Part shown: positions 39,488 to 47,063 of the stretch, piece after piece
How the letters are laid out: each line of letters begins with the position of its first letter
Position numbering within the stretch: the first letter of the stretch is position 1
NCBI GenBank assembly: GCA_963843595.1
Contig: CAWJLG010000015.1
Coordinates: 62,001-126,000 of the forward strand
Length of the DNA stretch: 64,000 nt
Reading direction: 5' to 3'
DNA from: CAIWHR01 sp963843595
Lineage (GTDB): Bacteria > Pseudomonadota > Gammaproteobacteria > Burkholderiales > Casimicrobiaceae
Translations under genes and position numbers: made by a program
Notes under the pieces: generated by a model
Databases searched by the model: none
What the model saw: the letters and a program-made list of their open reading frames with translations, nothing else
What the model was told of the DNA's origin: nothing

Positions 39488-40145
39488 TCAACCGCCGGCC
39501 GGCGGCACTTCCAGCGTACTCGTGGTCCGAGCTTCATCCTTAACGCGCACGTGCCGTCCTTCGATGACGAGACGGCCTTCGCAGAACGCGCGGACGGCCC
39601 CCGGCAGCACGCGATGCTCGGTCGCGAGCACCCTCGCGGCCAGCGTGGTTTCGTCGTCGTCGGCGTCGACGGCCACCGCACCCTGGGCGACGATCGGCCC
39701 GTGGTCCAGGTCGGCCGTGACGAAGTGAACCGTGCAGCCGTGGATGCGCACGCCGTCCGCAAGCGCGCGCCGGTGCGTGTGCAGGCCCGGGTAGGCCGGC
39801 AGCAGCGACGGATGGATGTTGAGCATTCTTCCCTCGTAGCGGCGGACGAAGGCGTTGCCGAGGATGCGCAGGAATCCGGCGAGCACGACGAGATCCGGTG
39901 CGCTTGCAGCGACTTCGGCGGCGAGCGCCGCGTCGAACGCCTCGCGTGAAGCGTGGGCCTTGTGATCGACGACGGTCGTGGCGACACCGGACGCAGCGGC
40001 GATGCCGAGGCCCGCGGCGTCGGCGCGGTTGCTGACGACGGACGCAATGGCTGCCGCCGAGCCACCCGGCGCGCTCGGCCGCGAGCAGCGCGGCGAGATT
40101 GGAGCCGCGGCCCGAAATGAGGACGGTGATGCGCGGGATCGCCAT
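39488..40145 (-). CDS. purN: phosphoribosylglycinamide formyltransferase, +1 frameshift
   Basis: Adds a formyl group from 10-formyl-THF to GAR in purine synthesis. MAIPRITVLISGRGSNLAAL from 40145 is in one frame; IASVVSNRADAAGLG and the catalytic part (LAGFLRILGNAFVRRYEGRM, NIHPSLLPAYPGLHT, GCTVHFVTADLDHGPIV) are in another. One extra base at about 40050 explains the change and gives 218 residues, normal for PurN. The catalytic Asn, His and Asp are all present. It lies 46 bases downstream of purM on the same strand. Confidence 0.9.
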
Positions 40146-40191
40146 GGCGAGATCTCGCCCGACGCGGGCCGGACTGCGGCGCCGACCGGTG

Positions 40192-41256
40192 TCAGACCAC
40201 CGTCGTGGGCGCGCTGCCGGGCGCGCGCGCGACGACTTCACCGATGCGATAGGCGGTCTCGCCGGCTGCGCCGAGGAGGCGCTGCGCGCGTTCGGCATCG
40301 CTCGCCGCGACGACGACGACCATGCCGATTCCGCAATTGAAGACGCGATGCATCTCGGCGTCGGCCACGCGGCCTTCCCGCTGCAGCCACTCGAAGATCG
40401 GCGGACGGGGCCAGCTTGCACGATGCAGGCGTGCCGCGAGATGGTCCGGGAACATCCGGTGCGTGTTCTCGACCAGCCCGCCACCGGTGATGTGGGCCAT
40501 GCCCTTGACATCGACTTCGCCCATCAGCGCCAGCATCGGCTTGACGTAGATCCGCGTCGGCTCCAGCAGCGTGGCGCCCAGCGAGCGCTCGCCGGTCACG
40601 CCGGCGACCGGTTGCGTCAGATCGGCGGCGGACACCTCGAGGATCCTGCGGATCAGCGAAAAGCCGTTCGAATGCGGGCCGCTCGAGGCCAGACCCAGCA
40701 GCACGTCGCCGGCGGCGATGCGCGTGCCGTCGATCGCCTTCGCCTTTTCGACGACCCCGACCGCGAATCCGGCGAGGTCGTATTCGCCGGGCACGAACGC
40801 GTTCGGATGCTCCGCGGTCTCGCCGCCGATGAGCGCGCATCCGGCCTGCTCGCAGCCGGCGGCGATGCCCCTGATCACGTCCGCCGCGACGGCGACGTCG
40901 AGACGCTCGCAGACGTAATAGTCGAGGAAGAAGAGCGGCTCGGCCCCCTGCACGAGAATGTCGTTGACGCTCATCGCGACGAGATCGATGCCGATCGTGT
41001 CATGCTTGCCGAGTGCGAACGCGAGCTTGAGCTTGGTCCCCACGCCGTCGGTTCCCGACACCAGCACCGGCTCCCGGTAGCGCCGGGGCAGCTCGACCAG
41101 CGCGCCGAAACCGCCGATGCCGGCGAGCACCTCGGGGCGCATCGTGCGCCGCGCGTAGGGCTTGATGCGCTCGACGAGGGCGTCGCCGGCGTCGATGTCG
41201 ACACCGGCATCACGGTACGAGAGTTGCGCGGGCGCGGTGCTGGCAGAGGGAGTCAT
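40192..41256 (-). CDS. purM: phosphoribosylformylglycinamidine cyclo-ligase
   Basis: Closes the imidazole ring to AIR using ATP. The product opens LSYRDAGVDIDAGDALVERI, with VSGTDGVGTKLKLAFALGKH and GGETAEHPNAFVPGEYDLAG. The 354-residue length fits. MTPSAS at 41256 aligns best with known starts; MPPPPF at 41277 is possible, and neither has a clear ribosome binding site. The purM-purN order is typical. It diverges from the AI-2E gene. Confidence 0.95.
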   Translation of the reverse strand: MTPSASTAPAQLSYRDAGVDIDAGDALVERIKPYARRTMRPEVLAGIGGFGALVELPRRYREPVLVSGTDGVGTKLKLAFALGKHDTIGIDLVAMSVNDILVQGAEPLFFLDYYVCERLDVAVAADVIRGIAAGCEQAGCALIGGETAEHPNAFVPGEYDLAGFAVGVVEKAKAIDGTRIAAGDVLLGLASSGPHSNGFSLIRRILEVSAADLTQPVAGVTGERSLGATLLEPTRIYVKPMLALMGEVDVKGMAHITGGGLVENTHRMFPDHLAARLHRASWPRPPIFEWLQREGRVADAEMHRVFNCGIGMVVVVAASDAERAQRLLGAAGETAYRIGEVVARAPGSAPTTVV

Positions 41257-41365
41257 CTCGAAGGGCGGCGGAGGCATCGTGCGCCAATGGCGCGGCGAGC
41301 GGGATTGAGGGAAACGTTCGCGACGCGGTAAAGTGCGTCGGTTTTGCCCGAATATTACTCTCGAA

Positions 41366-42508
41366 ATGCCGGATCCTCGATCATCGCCGCCGCCCGGCAA
41401 ACCGCCCGACGCGCCGCTCGCCGCCGAACTTCCCGCCGTGGTCCGCCGCCGGCCGGTGCGGGCGCAGCACTATCTCTGGGTCGCCGGCGCCGTGTTCGCG
41501 GTCGCCGCGGCGCTGCAATGGCTGGGCCCCGTGCTGACGCCGTTTCTCGTCGGCGCGATCCTGGCGTATCTCGGCGATCCGATCGTGAAGCGTTGCGAGC
41601 GGGTCGGAATTTCGCGCGGCATCGGAACGCTGCTCACGGTCGTGCTGTTCATGCTGGCCGGGCTTGCCGTCGTGCTCGTCGTGGTGCCGCTGGTGCAGGC
41701 CGAAATCGGGCTTATTGCGCGACGTCTGCCCGGTCTGGCCGATCTCTACGCATCGGCGGTGGCGCCGTGGCTCGCCGAGCATCTCGGCGTCCACGCCCAG
41801 CTCGATCTCGCCACGCTCAAGCAACTGATCACGGACAACATCGACAGCGCACGGGATCTTTCGGTGCAGCTGCTCGCGGGCGTGCGGTCCGGCGGGCTGC
41901 TGCTGCTCGCGCTCGTCGTCAATCTCGCGCTCATTCCGGTCGTGATGTTCTACCTGCTGCGCGACTGGCACGGCATCGTCGATCGGATCGACGAACTCGT
42001 GCCCAGGGCCTGGTTGCCCACGGTGCGCGGCATGGCGACCGACATCGACAACGTGCTCGCCGAGTTCCTTCGCGGGCAGGTGCTGGTGATGCTCTCGCTT
42101 GCCGTCTATTACACGATCGCGCTGTCGGTCGTCGGGGTCCAGTTCGCGGTGCCGATCGGGATCCTCACCGGGATTCTCGTGTTCATCCCCTACGTCGGTT
42201 TCGGGCTGGGGTTCGTGCTCGGGGTCCTGGCGGCACTGCTGCAATGGGTCGGCTGGCCCGGTTTCGTCGCCGTGCTCGCGGTCTACGGCGTGGGGCAACT
42301 CCTCGAGAACTACGTGCTGATTCCCTACCTCGTCGGCGACCGGATCGGCCTGCATCCGCTGGCGGTGATCTTCGCCCTGCTCGCGTTCGGCCAGCTCTTC
42401 GGTTTCGCCGGCGTGCTGCTCGCGTTGCCGGTTTCGGCGGCGTTGCTCGTCGGACTGCGCCGGCTTCGCACCGCTTACGTCGATTCGCCGCTCTACAACG
42501 ACGAATGA
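41366..42508 (+). CDS. AI-2E family transporter (PerM-like)
   Basis: A 380-residue membrane protein with about 7-8 hydrophobic segments. Family blocks include FLVGAILAYLGDPIVKRCER, VMFYLLRDWH, and the C-terminal GQLLENYVLIPYLVGDRIGL. The family name is from a putative autoinducer-2 exporter, but many members transport ions or have unknown cargo. The ATG at 41366 is preferred. Its stop overlaps the hda start (ATGA). The purM/perM/hda neighbourhood is conserved. Confidence 0.88.
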   Translation: MPDPRSSPPPGKPPDAPLAAELPAVVRRRPVRAQHYLWVAGAVFAVAAALQWLGPVLTPFLVGAILAYLGDPIVKRCERVGISRGIGTLLTVVLFMLAGLAVVLVVVPLVQAEIGLIARRLPGLADLYASAVAPWLAEHLGVHAQLDLATLKQLITDNIDSARDLSVQLLAGVRSGGLLLLALVVNLALIPVVMFYLLRDWHGIVDRIDELVPRAWLPTVRGMATDIDNVLAEFLRGQVLVMLSLAVYYTIALSVVGVQFAVPIGILTGILVFIPYVGFGLGFVLGVLAALLQWVGWPGFVAVLAVYGVGQLLENYVLIPYLVGDRIGLHPLAVIFALLAFGQLFGFAGVLLALPVSAALLVGLRRLRTAYVDSPLYNDE

Positions 42509-43203
42509 TCGAGCAGCTCGTCCTCGAGCTTCAGCCGCCGGAGCCGGCGTCGTTCGCCAATTTCGTCGCCGGTCCGAACCTCGAGGCCGTCGCGGCCGTC
42601 GCGGCGGCCGCGGTGGACGGCGGGACGGAGACCGGTGTGGTGCTCTGGGGCGCGCCCGGGGTGGGCAAGACCCACCTACTTCGCGCCGCGGTCGGTGCCG
42701 CCCTCGCCGCGGGACGGAGCGCGTTCTACGTGGCCGATCCCGGCGCGCTCCTGGCGACGGCGCCGGAGCAGCTTGCCAGGCATGGGCTGGTGGCGGTCGA
42801 TGCCGTCGACGATGCGTCCGCGGCGGCGCAGGGGCAGCTGTTCACGCTGTTCAACGCCTTGCGCGCGCAGCAGGGTCGATTGTTCGTGGCAGCGGAGAGA
42901 CCGCCGGCGGCGCTCGCCCTGCGCGAGGACCTGCGCTCGCGGTTGGGCTGGGGGCTGGTCTACGAGATCCTGCCGCTTTCCGATCGCGACAAGCCCGCCG
43001 CGCTTGTCGCCTGGGCACGACAACGCGGCTTCGGACTGTCCGACGAAGTCATCGGGTACCTGCTTGCCCACGGCCGGCGCGACATGTCCTCCCTGTTGGC
43101 CACGCTCGCGGCGCTCGATCGCCATTCCCTTGCGGCCAAGCGCCCGATCACGATTCCCCTCGTCCGCAGCTGGCTCCAGCGGGACATCGGGCCGGCGTCC
43201 TGA
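42505..43203 (+). CDS. hda: DnaA regulatory inactivator Hda (DnaA-like AAA+ protein)
   Basis: Promotes ATP hydrolysis by DnaA on the sliding clamp and so limits re-initiation. The 232-residue protein has Walker A GAPGVGKTHLLRA, a Walker B-like LVAVDAVDDAS, and YEILPLSDRDKPAAL. The N-terminal EQLVLEL is a plausible clamp-binding motif, diverged from the QL(S/P)LPL form. It has no DnaA DNA-binding domain. It is translationally coupled to the upstream AI-2E gene. Confidence 0.88.
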   Translation: MIEQLVLELQPPEPASFANFVAGPNLEAVAAVAAAAVDGGTETGVVLWGAPGVGKTHLLRAAVGAALAAGRSAFYVADPGALLATAPEQLARHGLVAVDAVDDASAAAQGQLFTLFNALRAQQGRLFVAAERPPAALALREDLRSRLGWGLVYEILPLSDRDKPAALVAWARQRGFGLSDEVIGYLLAHGRRDMSSLLATLAALDRHSLAAKRPITIPLVRSWLQRDIGPAS

Positions 43204-43240
43204 GCGCGTAGCGGTTTAGAGGCGTCAGGTCGGGCTTGCC

Positions 43241-43273
43241 CCGTGGCGAGCCGGCGTGCGGGACTCGCCACGG
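43241..43273 (+). terminator. hairpin downstream of hda
   Basis: A perfect 10-bp inverted repeat (ccgtggcgag / ctcgccacgg) with a 13-base loop. It is followed by C bases, not T, so a Rho-independent role is doubtful. Confidence 0.35.
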
Positions 43274-43339
43274 CCCCGCACCGGTGCGTCGATACCGGGC
43301 GTTTGTCAACCGCGGGCGCGGGGGGACCGTTATTGACCC

Positions 43340-43368
43340 CGACACGCAATTGCTGAGTGTCGCTTTTT
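43340..43368 (+). terminator. intrinsic terminator or attenuator ahead of the first Lys/Ala-rich gene
   Basis: cgacac - gcaattgc inner palindrome - gtgtcg followed by cttttt. It sits only 27 bases before the ATG at 43395. If transcription of that gene starts upstream, this is an attenuator; otherwise it ends read-through from hda. Confidence 0.5.
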
Positions 43369-43394
43369 CAGACTACGTCAAGGAATCCATTGTG

Positions 43395-43694
43395 ATGAGC
43401 AAGCTGCTGACGGCTTTGATCGCGGGCGCTTTCGCGCTTTCGGCCTCTGCCCAGACTACCTCCCCGGCTGCACCCGCCAAGCCGGCGGCCCCCGCTGCAA
43501 CTACCGCTCCGGCCGCGACGCCCGCCGCTTCAACGGCGGCCCCGTCGACGGTGGCCAAGGCGTCCACCGACGGCAAGAGCAAGAAGACGAAAAAGAGCAA
43601 GAAGGACGGGAAGAGCAAGCACGGTTCGAAGTCTGCCGCCGCGCAGCCGTCCACGGCGCCTGCGTCGCCGGCGCCGAGCCCGGCCGCGAAGTAA
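43395..43694 (+). CDS. small exported Lys/Ala/Pro-rich protein 1
   Basis: A 99-residue protein with a clear signal peptide (MSKLLTALIAGAFALSASAQ) and a mature part of low complexity: an Ala/Pro/Thr stretch, a very basic run (DGKSKKTKKSKKDGKSKHGS), and an Ala/Pro/Ser tail. No domain is recognised. The signal peptide is nearly the same as those of the next two genes, so it is probably a distant paralogue. The basic block could bind nucleic acid or an anionic polymer; this is a guess. Confidence 0.7.
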   Translation: MSKLLTALIAGAFALSASAQTTSPAAPAKPAAPAATTAPAATPAASTAAPSTVAKASTDGKSKKTKKSKKDGKSKHGSKSAAAQPSTAPASPAPSPAAK

Positions 43695-43736
43695 CGCCCA
43701 CGCTCGACCGACTCGGGGGCCGCAGGGCGCCCTGGG

Positions 43737-43764
43737 TTGCAAAACGACGGAAATTTGTTATTAT
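43737..43764 (+). promoter_or_regulatory. promoter of the second Lys/Ala-rich gene
   Basis: TTGCAA (43737-43742) and TATTAT (43759-43764), spacer 16 bases, in a locally AT-rich stretch that stands out from the high-GC surroundings. The leader is about 75 bases. Confidence 0.65.
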
Positions 43765-43846
43765 TCCAAGGCTTTATCAAATCTGCTCTCCCTAGCAATC
43801 GAAGCCAGTCGAATCGCAAGAACCCTTCACCACTCGAGGATCCAAA

Positions 43847-44245
43847 ATGAATAAGTTGCTCATCGCTCTCATCGCGGGCACGTTCGCCGCGACTGCCGCT
43901 GCCCAGATGCCCACGCCTTCGGAGAAGTCCAAGGCGAAGCAGCAGGAAGTCAAGGAAGCGACCAAGGTCGGCGAGCAGGCGACCCCGGCCCAGGAAGCCG
44001 CCCAGCAGAAGAAGAACGTCGAGGCGTCGAAGAAGGTCGCCAAGCCGCTGACGGACAAGAAGTCGAAACAGGCGGCCGTCGAGTCGACGACCGAACAGTC
44101 CGCGAAGTCGACGACCGGTGCCCAGACCGCCGCCGAGCAAGCGGCGAACGTGCAGAAGTCGAAGGAAACGGCGAAGCCGCTGCCGACCCGCAAGGACAAG
44201 CAAAAGGCCGCCGAAACGGTGACCAAGGAAAAGGCCAGCCAGTAA
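43847..44245 (+). CDS. small exported Lys/Ala-rich protein 2
   Basis: A 132-residue protein: signal peptide MNKLLIALIAGTFAATAAAQ, then a Lys/Ala/Glu/Gln-rich mature part predicted to be helical. It shares KEATKVGEQATPA and QKKNVEASKKVAKP with protein 3. A second, weaker copy of the same unit follows inside it (AANVQKSKETAKPLPTRKDK). No known domain is seen. It has its own promoter and a strong terminator. Function unknown. Confidence 0.8.
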   Translation: MNKLLIALIAGTFAATAAAQMPTPSEKSKAKQQEVKEATKVGEQATPAQEAAQQKKNVEASKKVAKPLTDKKSKQAAVESTTEQSAKSTTGAQTAAEQAANVQKSKETAKPLPTRKDKQKAAETVTKEKASQ

Positions 44246-44270
44246 GGAACGCCCGCACGCCGGATCGAGA

Positions 44271-44301
44271 AGGCAGGGGGCGCGAGCCTCCTGCCTTTTT
44301 T
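44271..44301 (+). terminator. intrinsic terminator of protein 2 gene
   Basis: aggcagg...cctgcct stem, extended by further G-C pairs, followed by tttttt. It lies about 25 bases after the stop. Confidence 0.85.
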
Positions 44302-44400
44302 CTCGGCCGACGCGCGGCGATGCAAGGGATCGGCGCAAACACGCCGACCGACCGCGACGCGCGCAAGCGCCGCCAGTAAGTTCGAAGGACCGAGGAAATC

Positions 44401-44808
44401 ATGAAGAAGTTGATGCTCATGCTCGTCGCGGCGGCATTCGCGACGACCGCTGCCGCACAGACGGCGACACCGGCCGCGCCGCAACCCGACAAGAAGGCCA
44501 AGCAGGAGATGTTGAAGGAGGCCACGAAGGTCGGCGAACAGACCACGCCGGCCGCCGCGGCGGCCGAGCAGAAGAAGAACGTCGAAGCGTCGAAGCAAGT
44601 CGCGAAGCCGACCAAGCAGGAGCAAAAGGAAGCTGGCCAAGCCGTGTCGAAATCAGCCGCGAGCCAATACGGGCCTTCGGCGTCGGCACAGGCCGAGAAG
44701 AACACGGAGGTCAGCAAGGACGTCAAGAAGAGATCCCAGCGGGCCACCAACAAGGAAGTCCAGAAGGGGATGTCCGAGGAGATGCAGAAAGCAGCCAAGG
44801 GCAACTGA
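44401..44808 (+). CDS. small exported Lys/Ala-rich protein 3
   Basis: A 135-residue paralogue of protein 2: signal peptide MKKLMLMLVAAAFATTAAAQ, then KEATKVGEQTTPAAAAAEQ and KKNVEASKQVAKPTKQEQKE. A second degenerate unit reads AEKNTEVSKDVKKRSQRATN. The charged, Ala-rich composition predicts long helices or coiled coil. No cysteines are present. It ends before a strong terminator, so each of proteins 2 and 3 is separately terminated. Function unknown. Confidence 0.8.
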   Translation: MKKLMLMLVAAAFATTAAAQTATPAAPQPDKKAKQEMLKEATKVGEQTTPAAAAAEQKKNVEASKQVAKPTKQEQKEAGQAVSKSAASQYGPSASAQAEKNTEVSKDVKKRSQRATNKEVQKGMSEEMQKAAKGN

Positions 44809-44829
44809 CGCGCGCTTCTCTCGACCGCG

Positions 44830-44854
44830 AAGGGCAGGGGTGACCCTGCCCTTT
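44830..44854 (+). terminator. intrinsic terminator of protein 3 gene
   Basis: aagggcaggg - gtga - ccctgccctt then t. A perfect 10-bp stem with a 4-base loop, 22 bases after the stop. Confidence 0.8.
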
Positions 44855-44897
44855 GTGCTTGATGGGGCCCCGGAACCTACGCACGACAGCGAACCTC

Positions 44898-45356
44898 ATG
44901 CACGAATCGGAAACGCCTCGCCCGGCCGTCACCGTCGCCGCGATCGTCGTCGAAGGCGATCGCTACCTGGTCGTCGAGGAGACGACACGCGCCGGGCTGC
45001 GCCTCAACCAGCCCGCCGGACATCTGGAGTCAGGCGAGACCGTCGCGGCAGCCGCGGCGCGGGAAACCCTCGAGGAAACGGGCTACCGCGTAACGCCGAC
45101 TGCGCTCGTCGGTGTCTACCGCTGGCAGTCTCCGGAAACCGGCGCCACGTTCGTCCGCTTCGCGTTTGCGGCGGACGTCGTCGCCCACGAACCGGCGCGC
45201 CCGCTCGACGAGGGCATCGTCCGCGCGCTGTGGCTTCCCTACGCCGAGATCGTGGCCCAGCGCGCGCGGCATCGCAGTCCGCTGGTGCTGCGCTGTATCG
45301 ACGATTTCCGTGCCGGCCGGCGCCTTCCGCTCGATCTGGTCAGCGAACTCGCATGA
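44898..45356 (+). CDS. nudJ: NUDIX phosphohydrolase (NudJ-like)
   Basis: A 152-residue NUDIX enzyme. The NUDIX box is GHLESGETVAAAAARETLEE followed by TGY. It lies directly before mnmA, with a 4-base stop/start overlap, as nudJ does in E. coli. NudJ hydrolyses nucleoside di- and triphosphates and thiamine-pyrimidine pyrophosphate. The ATG at 44898 (MHESETPRP) is preferred over an upstream ATG at 44862. The assignment rests on motif and context. Confidence 0.85.
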   Translation: MHESETPRPAVTVAAIVVEGDRYLVVEETTRAGLRLNQPAGHLESGETVAAAAARETLEETGYRVTPTALVGVYRWQSPETGATFVRFAFAADVVAHEPARPLDEGIVRALWLPYAEIVAQRARHRSPLVLRCIDDFRAGRRLPLDLVSELA

Positions 45357-46489
45357 GCACCCGCAAGCCACGCGTCGTGATCGGCATGTCCGGCGGCGTC
45401 GACTCCTCCGTCGCGGCCTGGTTGCTCAAGCAACAGGGCTTCGACGTCGTCGGCTTGTTCATGAAGAACTGGGAGGACGACGATACCGAGGAGTACTGCA
45501 CGTCACGGACCGATCTGGTCGACGCGGCGGCGGTCGCCGACGTCATCGGGATCGACCTCGAGGCGGTCAACTTCGCGGCCGAGTACCGCGAGCGCGTGTT
45601 CGCGCACTTCCTGCGCGAGTACCAAGCGGGGCGCACGCCGAATCCGGACGTGCTGTGCAACAGCGAGATCAAGTTTCGCGCCTTCCTCGATCATGCGCTC
45701 GCGCTCGGCGCCGATCACATCGCCACCGGTCACTATGCGCGTGTTCGCCGTGCGCAGTCCGGCGTCGAGCTGCTGAAAGCCGTCGACGCGACGAAGGACC
45801 AGAGCTACTTCCTGCATCAGCTGACGCAGGAGCAGCTCGCGCCGACGCTGTTTCCGCTCGGCGAGCTCCTGAAGCGCGACGTGCGCGCGATCGCGCGGCG
45901 CGAGGGCATCCCGACGTGGGCGAAGAAGGACTCGACCGGAATCTGCTTCATCGGCGAGCGGCCGTTCCGTGATTTCCTGGCGCGGTACCTCCCGAAGACG
46001 CCGGGGTCGATCGAGACGCCGGAGGGAAGGGTCGTCGGCCGCCACCATGGTCTCGCTTACTACACGCTCGGCCAACGGCAGGGGCTCGGCATCGGGGGTA
46101 CCCGGCAGGGCACCGACGCGCCGTGGTTCGTGGCCGGCAAGGACGGCGCACGCAACGTGCTCGTCGTCGTCCAGGGACACGACGATCCGCGGTTGTTCCG
46201 TTCGATCGTCGATGCCGGGTCGATGCACTGGATCGCCGGCGTCGCGCCGGCGCCTGCCGCATTGAACGGACTCGGCGCGAAGACGCGGTACCGGATGCCC
46301 GACGCGCATTGTCGTGTCGAACTCCTCGACAATGGCCGCGCCCGCGCGACGTTCGACGCGCCGCAGTGGGCGCCGACGCCGGGACAGTATCTCGTGCTCT
46401 ATGACGGCGACGTGTGCCTGGGCGGCGGTGTGATCGCGCACGCGGCAGGCCACGCCGAGCCGCTGCCGACGGCCGCCGCCGCGGCCTGA
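45353..46489 (+). CDS. mnmA: tRNA 2-thiouridylase
   Basis: Puts sulfur on U34 of tRNA-Lys, -Glu and -Gln. The 378-residue protein has the PP-loop GMSGGVDSSVAAWLL (from residue 11), the catalytic Cys102 in NPDVLCNSEIKF, and the second Cys198 in DSTGICFIGERPF. Its own start overlaps the nudJ stop, so the two genes are coupled. Confidence 0.96.
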   Translation: MSTRKPRVVIGMSGGVDSSVAAWLLKQQGFDVVGLFMKNWEDDDTEEYCTSRTDLVDAAAVADVIGIDLEAVNFAAEYRERVFAHFLREYQAGRTPNPDVLCNSEIKFRAFLDHALALGADHIATGHYARVRRAQSGVELLKAVDATKDQSYFLHQLTQEQLAPTLFPLGELLKRDVRAIARREGIPTWAKKDSTGICFIGERPFRDFLARYLPKTPGSIETPEGRVVGRHHGLAYYTLGQRQGLGIGGTRQGTDAPWFVAGKDGARNVLVVVQGHDDPRLFRSIVDAGSMHWIAGVAPAPAALNGLGAKTRYRMPDAHCRVELLDNGRARATFDAPQWAPTPGQYLVLYDGDVCLGGGVIAHAAGHAEPLPTAAAAA

Positions 46490-46539
46490 CCGACCTCGCC
46501 ACGCGCTGCGTGCGCGACGGCCCGCAGGCGCCGCGTGGC

Positions 46540-47062
46540 CTAGAACGGAATGTCGTCGTCGAAATCGTCAGGCGTCGTTTTCTTTGCGCCCCCGCCTTTC
46601 GCGGGGCCGCCGCCCGCTCCACCGACCGCCCGCTCCGCCACCGCCTGATCCGCCACCGCCCGATCCGCCACCGCCGGAGCGCGCACCGGATCCCGAGCCG
46701 GACGCGAATTCGACGTCGCCGCCGCCTTCGCGCGATCCGAGGAGCTGCATCTCCTCGGCGATGATTTCCGTCGTGTACCGGTCCTGCCCTTCCTTGTCCT
46801 GCCACTTGCGGGTCTTGAGCCGGCCCTCGACATAGACCGGGCGGCCCTTCTTCAGGTACTCGCCCGCGATCTCCGCGAGGCGATCGTAGAAGACGACGCG
46901 GTGCCATTCGGTCTCTTCGCGCTTCTCGCCGCTTGCCTTGTCCTTCCACTGCCGCGACGTCGCGATCGTGATGTTGCAGATCGCCGCGCCGCTGGTCGAA
47001 TATCGCGTTTCCGGATCGCGCCCGAGATTGCCGACGAGGATCACCTTGTTCACCGAGGCCAT
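46540..47062 (-). CDS. ssb: single-stranded DNA-binding protein, +1 frameshift in the Gly-rich linker
   Basis: The OB-fold (about residues 1-110) opens MASVNKVILVGNLGRDPETR, with WHRVVFYDRLAEIAGEYLKK and GRPVYVEGRLKTRKWQDKEG. A Gly/Ser linker includes SGGGGSGGGGSGGGG. The acidic tip DFDDDIPF, which binds partner repair proteins, is in a different frame, reached by removing one base at 46624. The corrected protein is 173 residues, normal for SSB. As ssb is essential and the tip is intact after correction, the shift is probably a sequence error. The gene follows the MFS gene by 1 base. Confidence 0.93.
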
Positions 47063-47063
47063 G

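Noticed and set aside
46620..46690. The (GGGGS)3-like stretch in ssb as a synthetic linker or contamination
   Set aside because: Natural SSB linkers are Gly/Ser rich, and the flanking OB-fold and acidic tip are those of a normal bacterial SSB with codon use like the neighbours.
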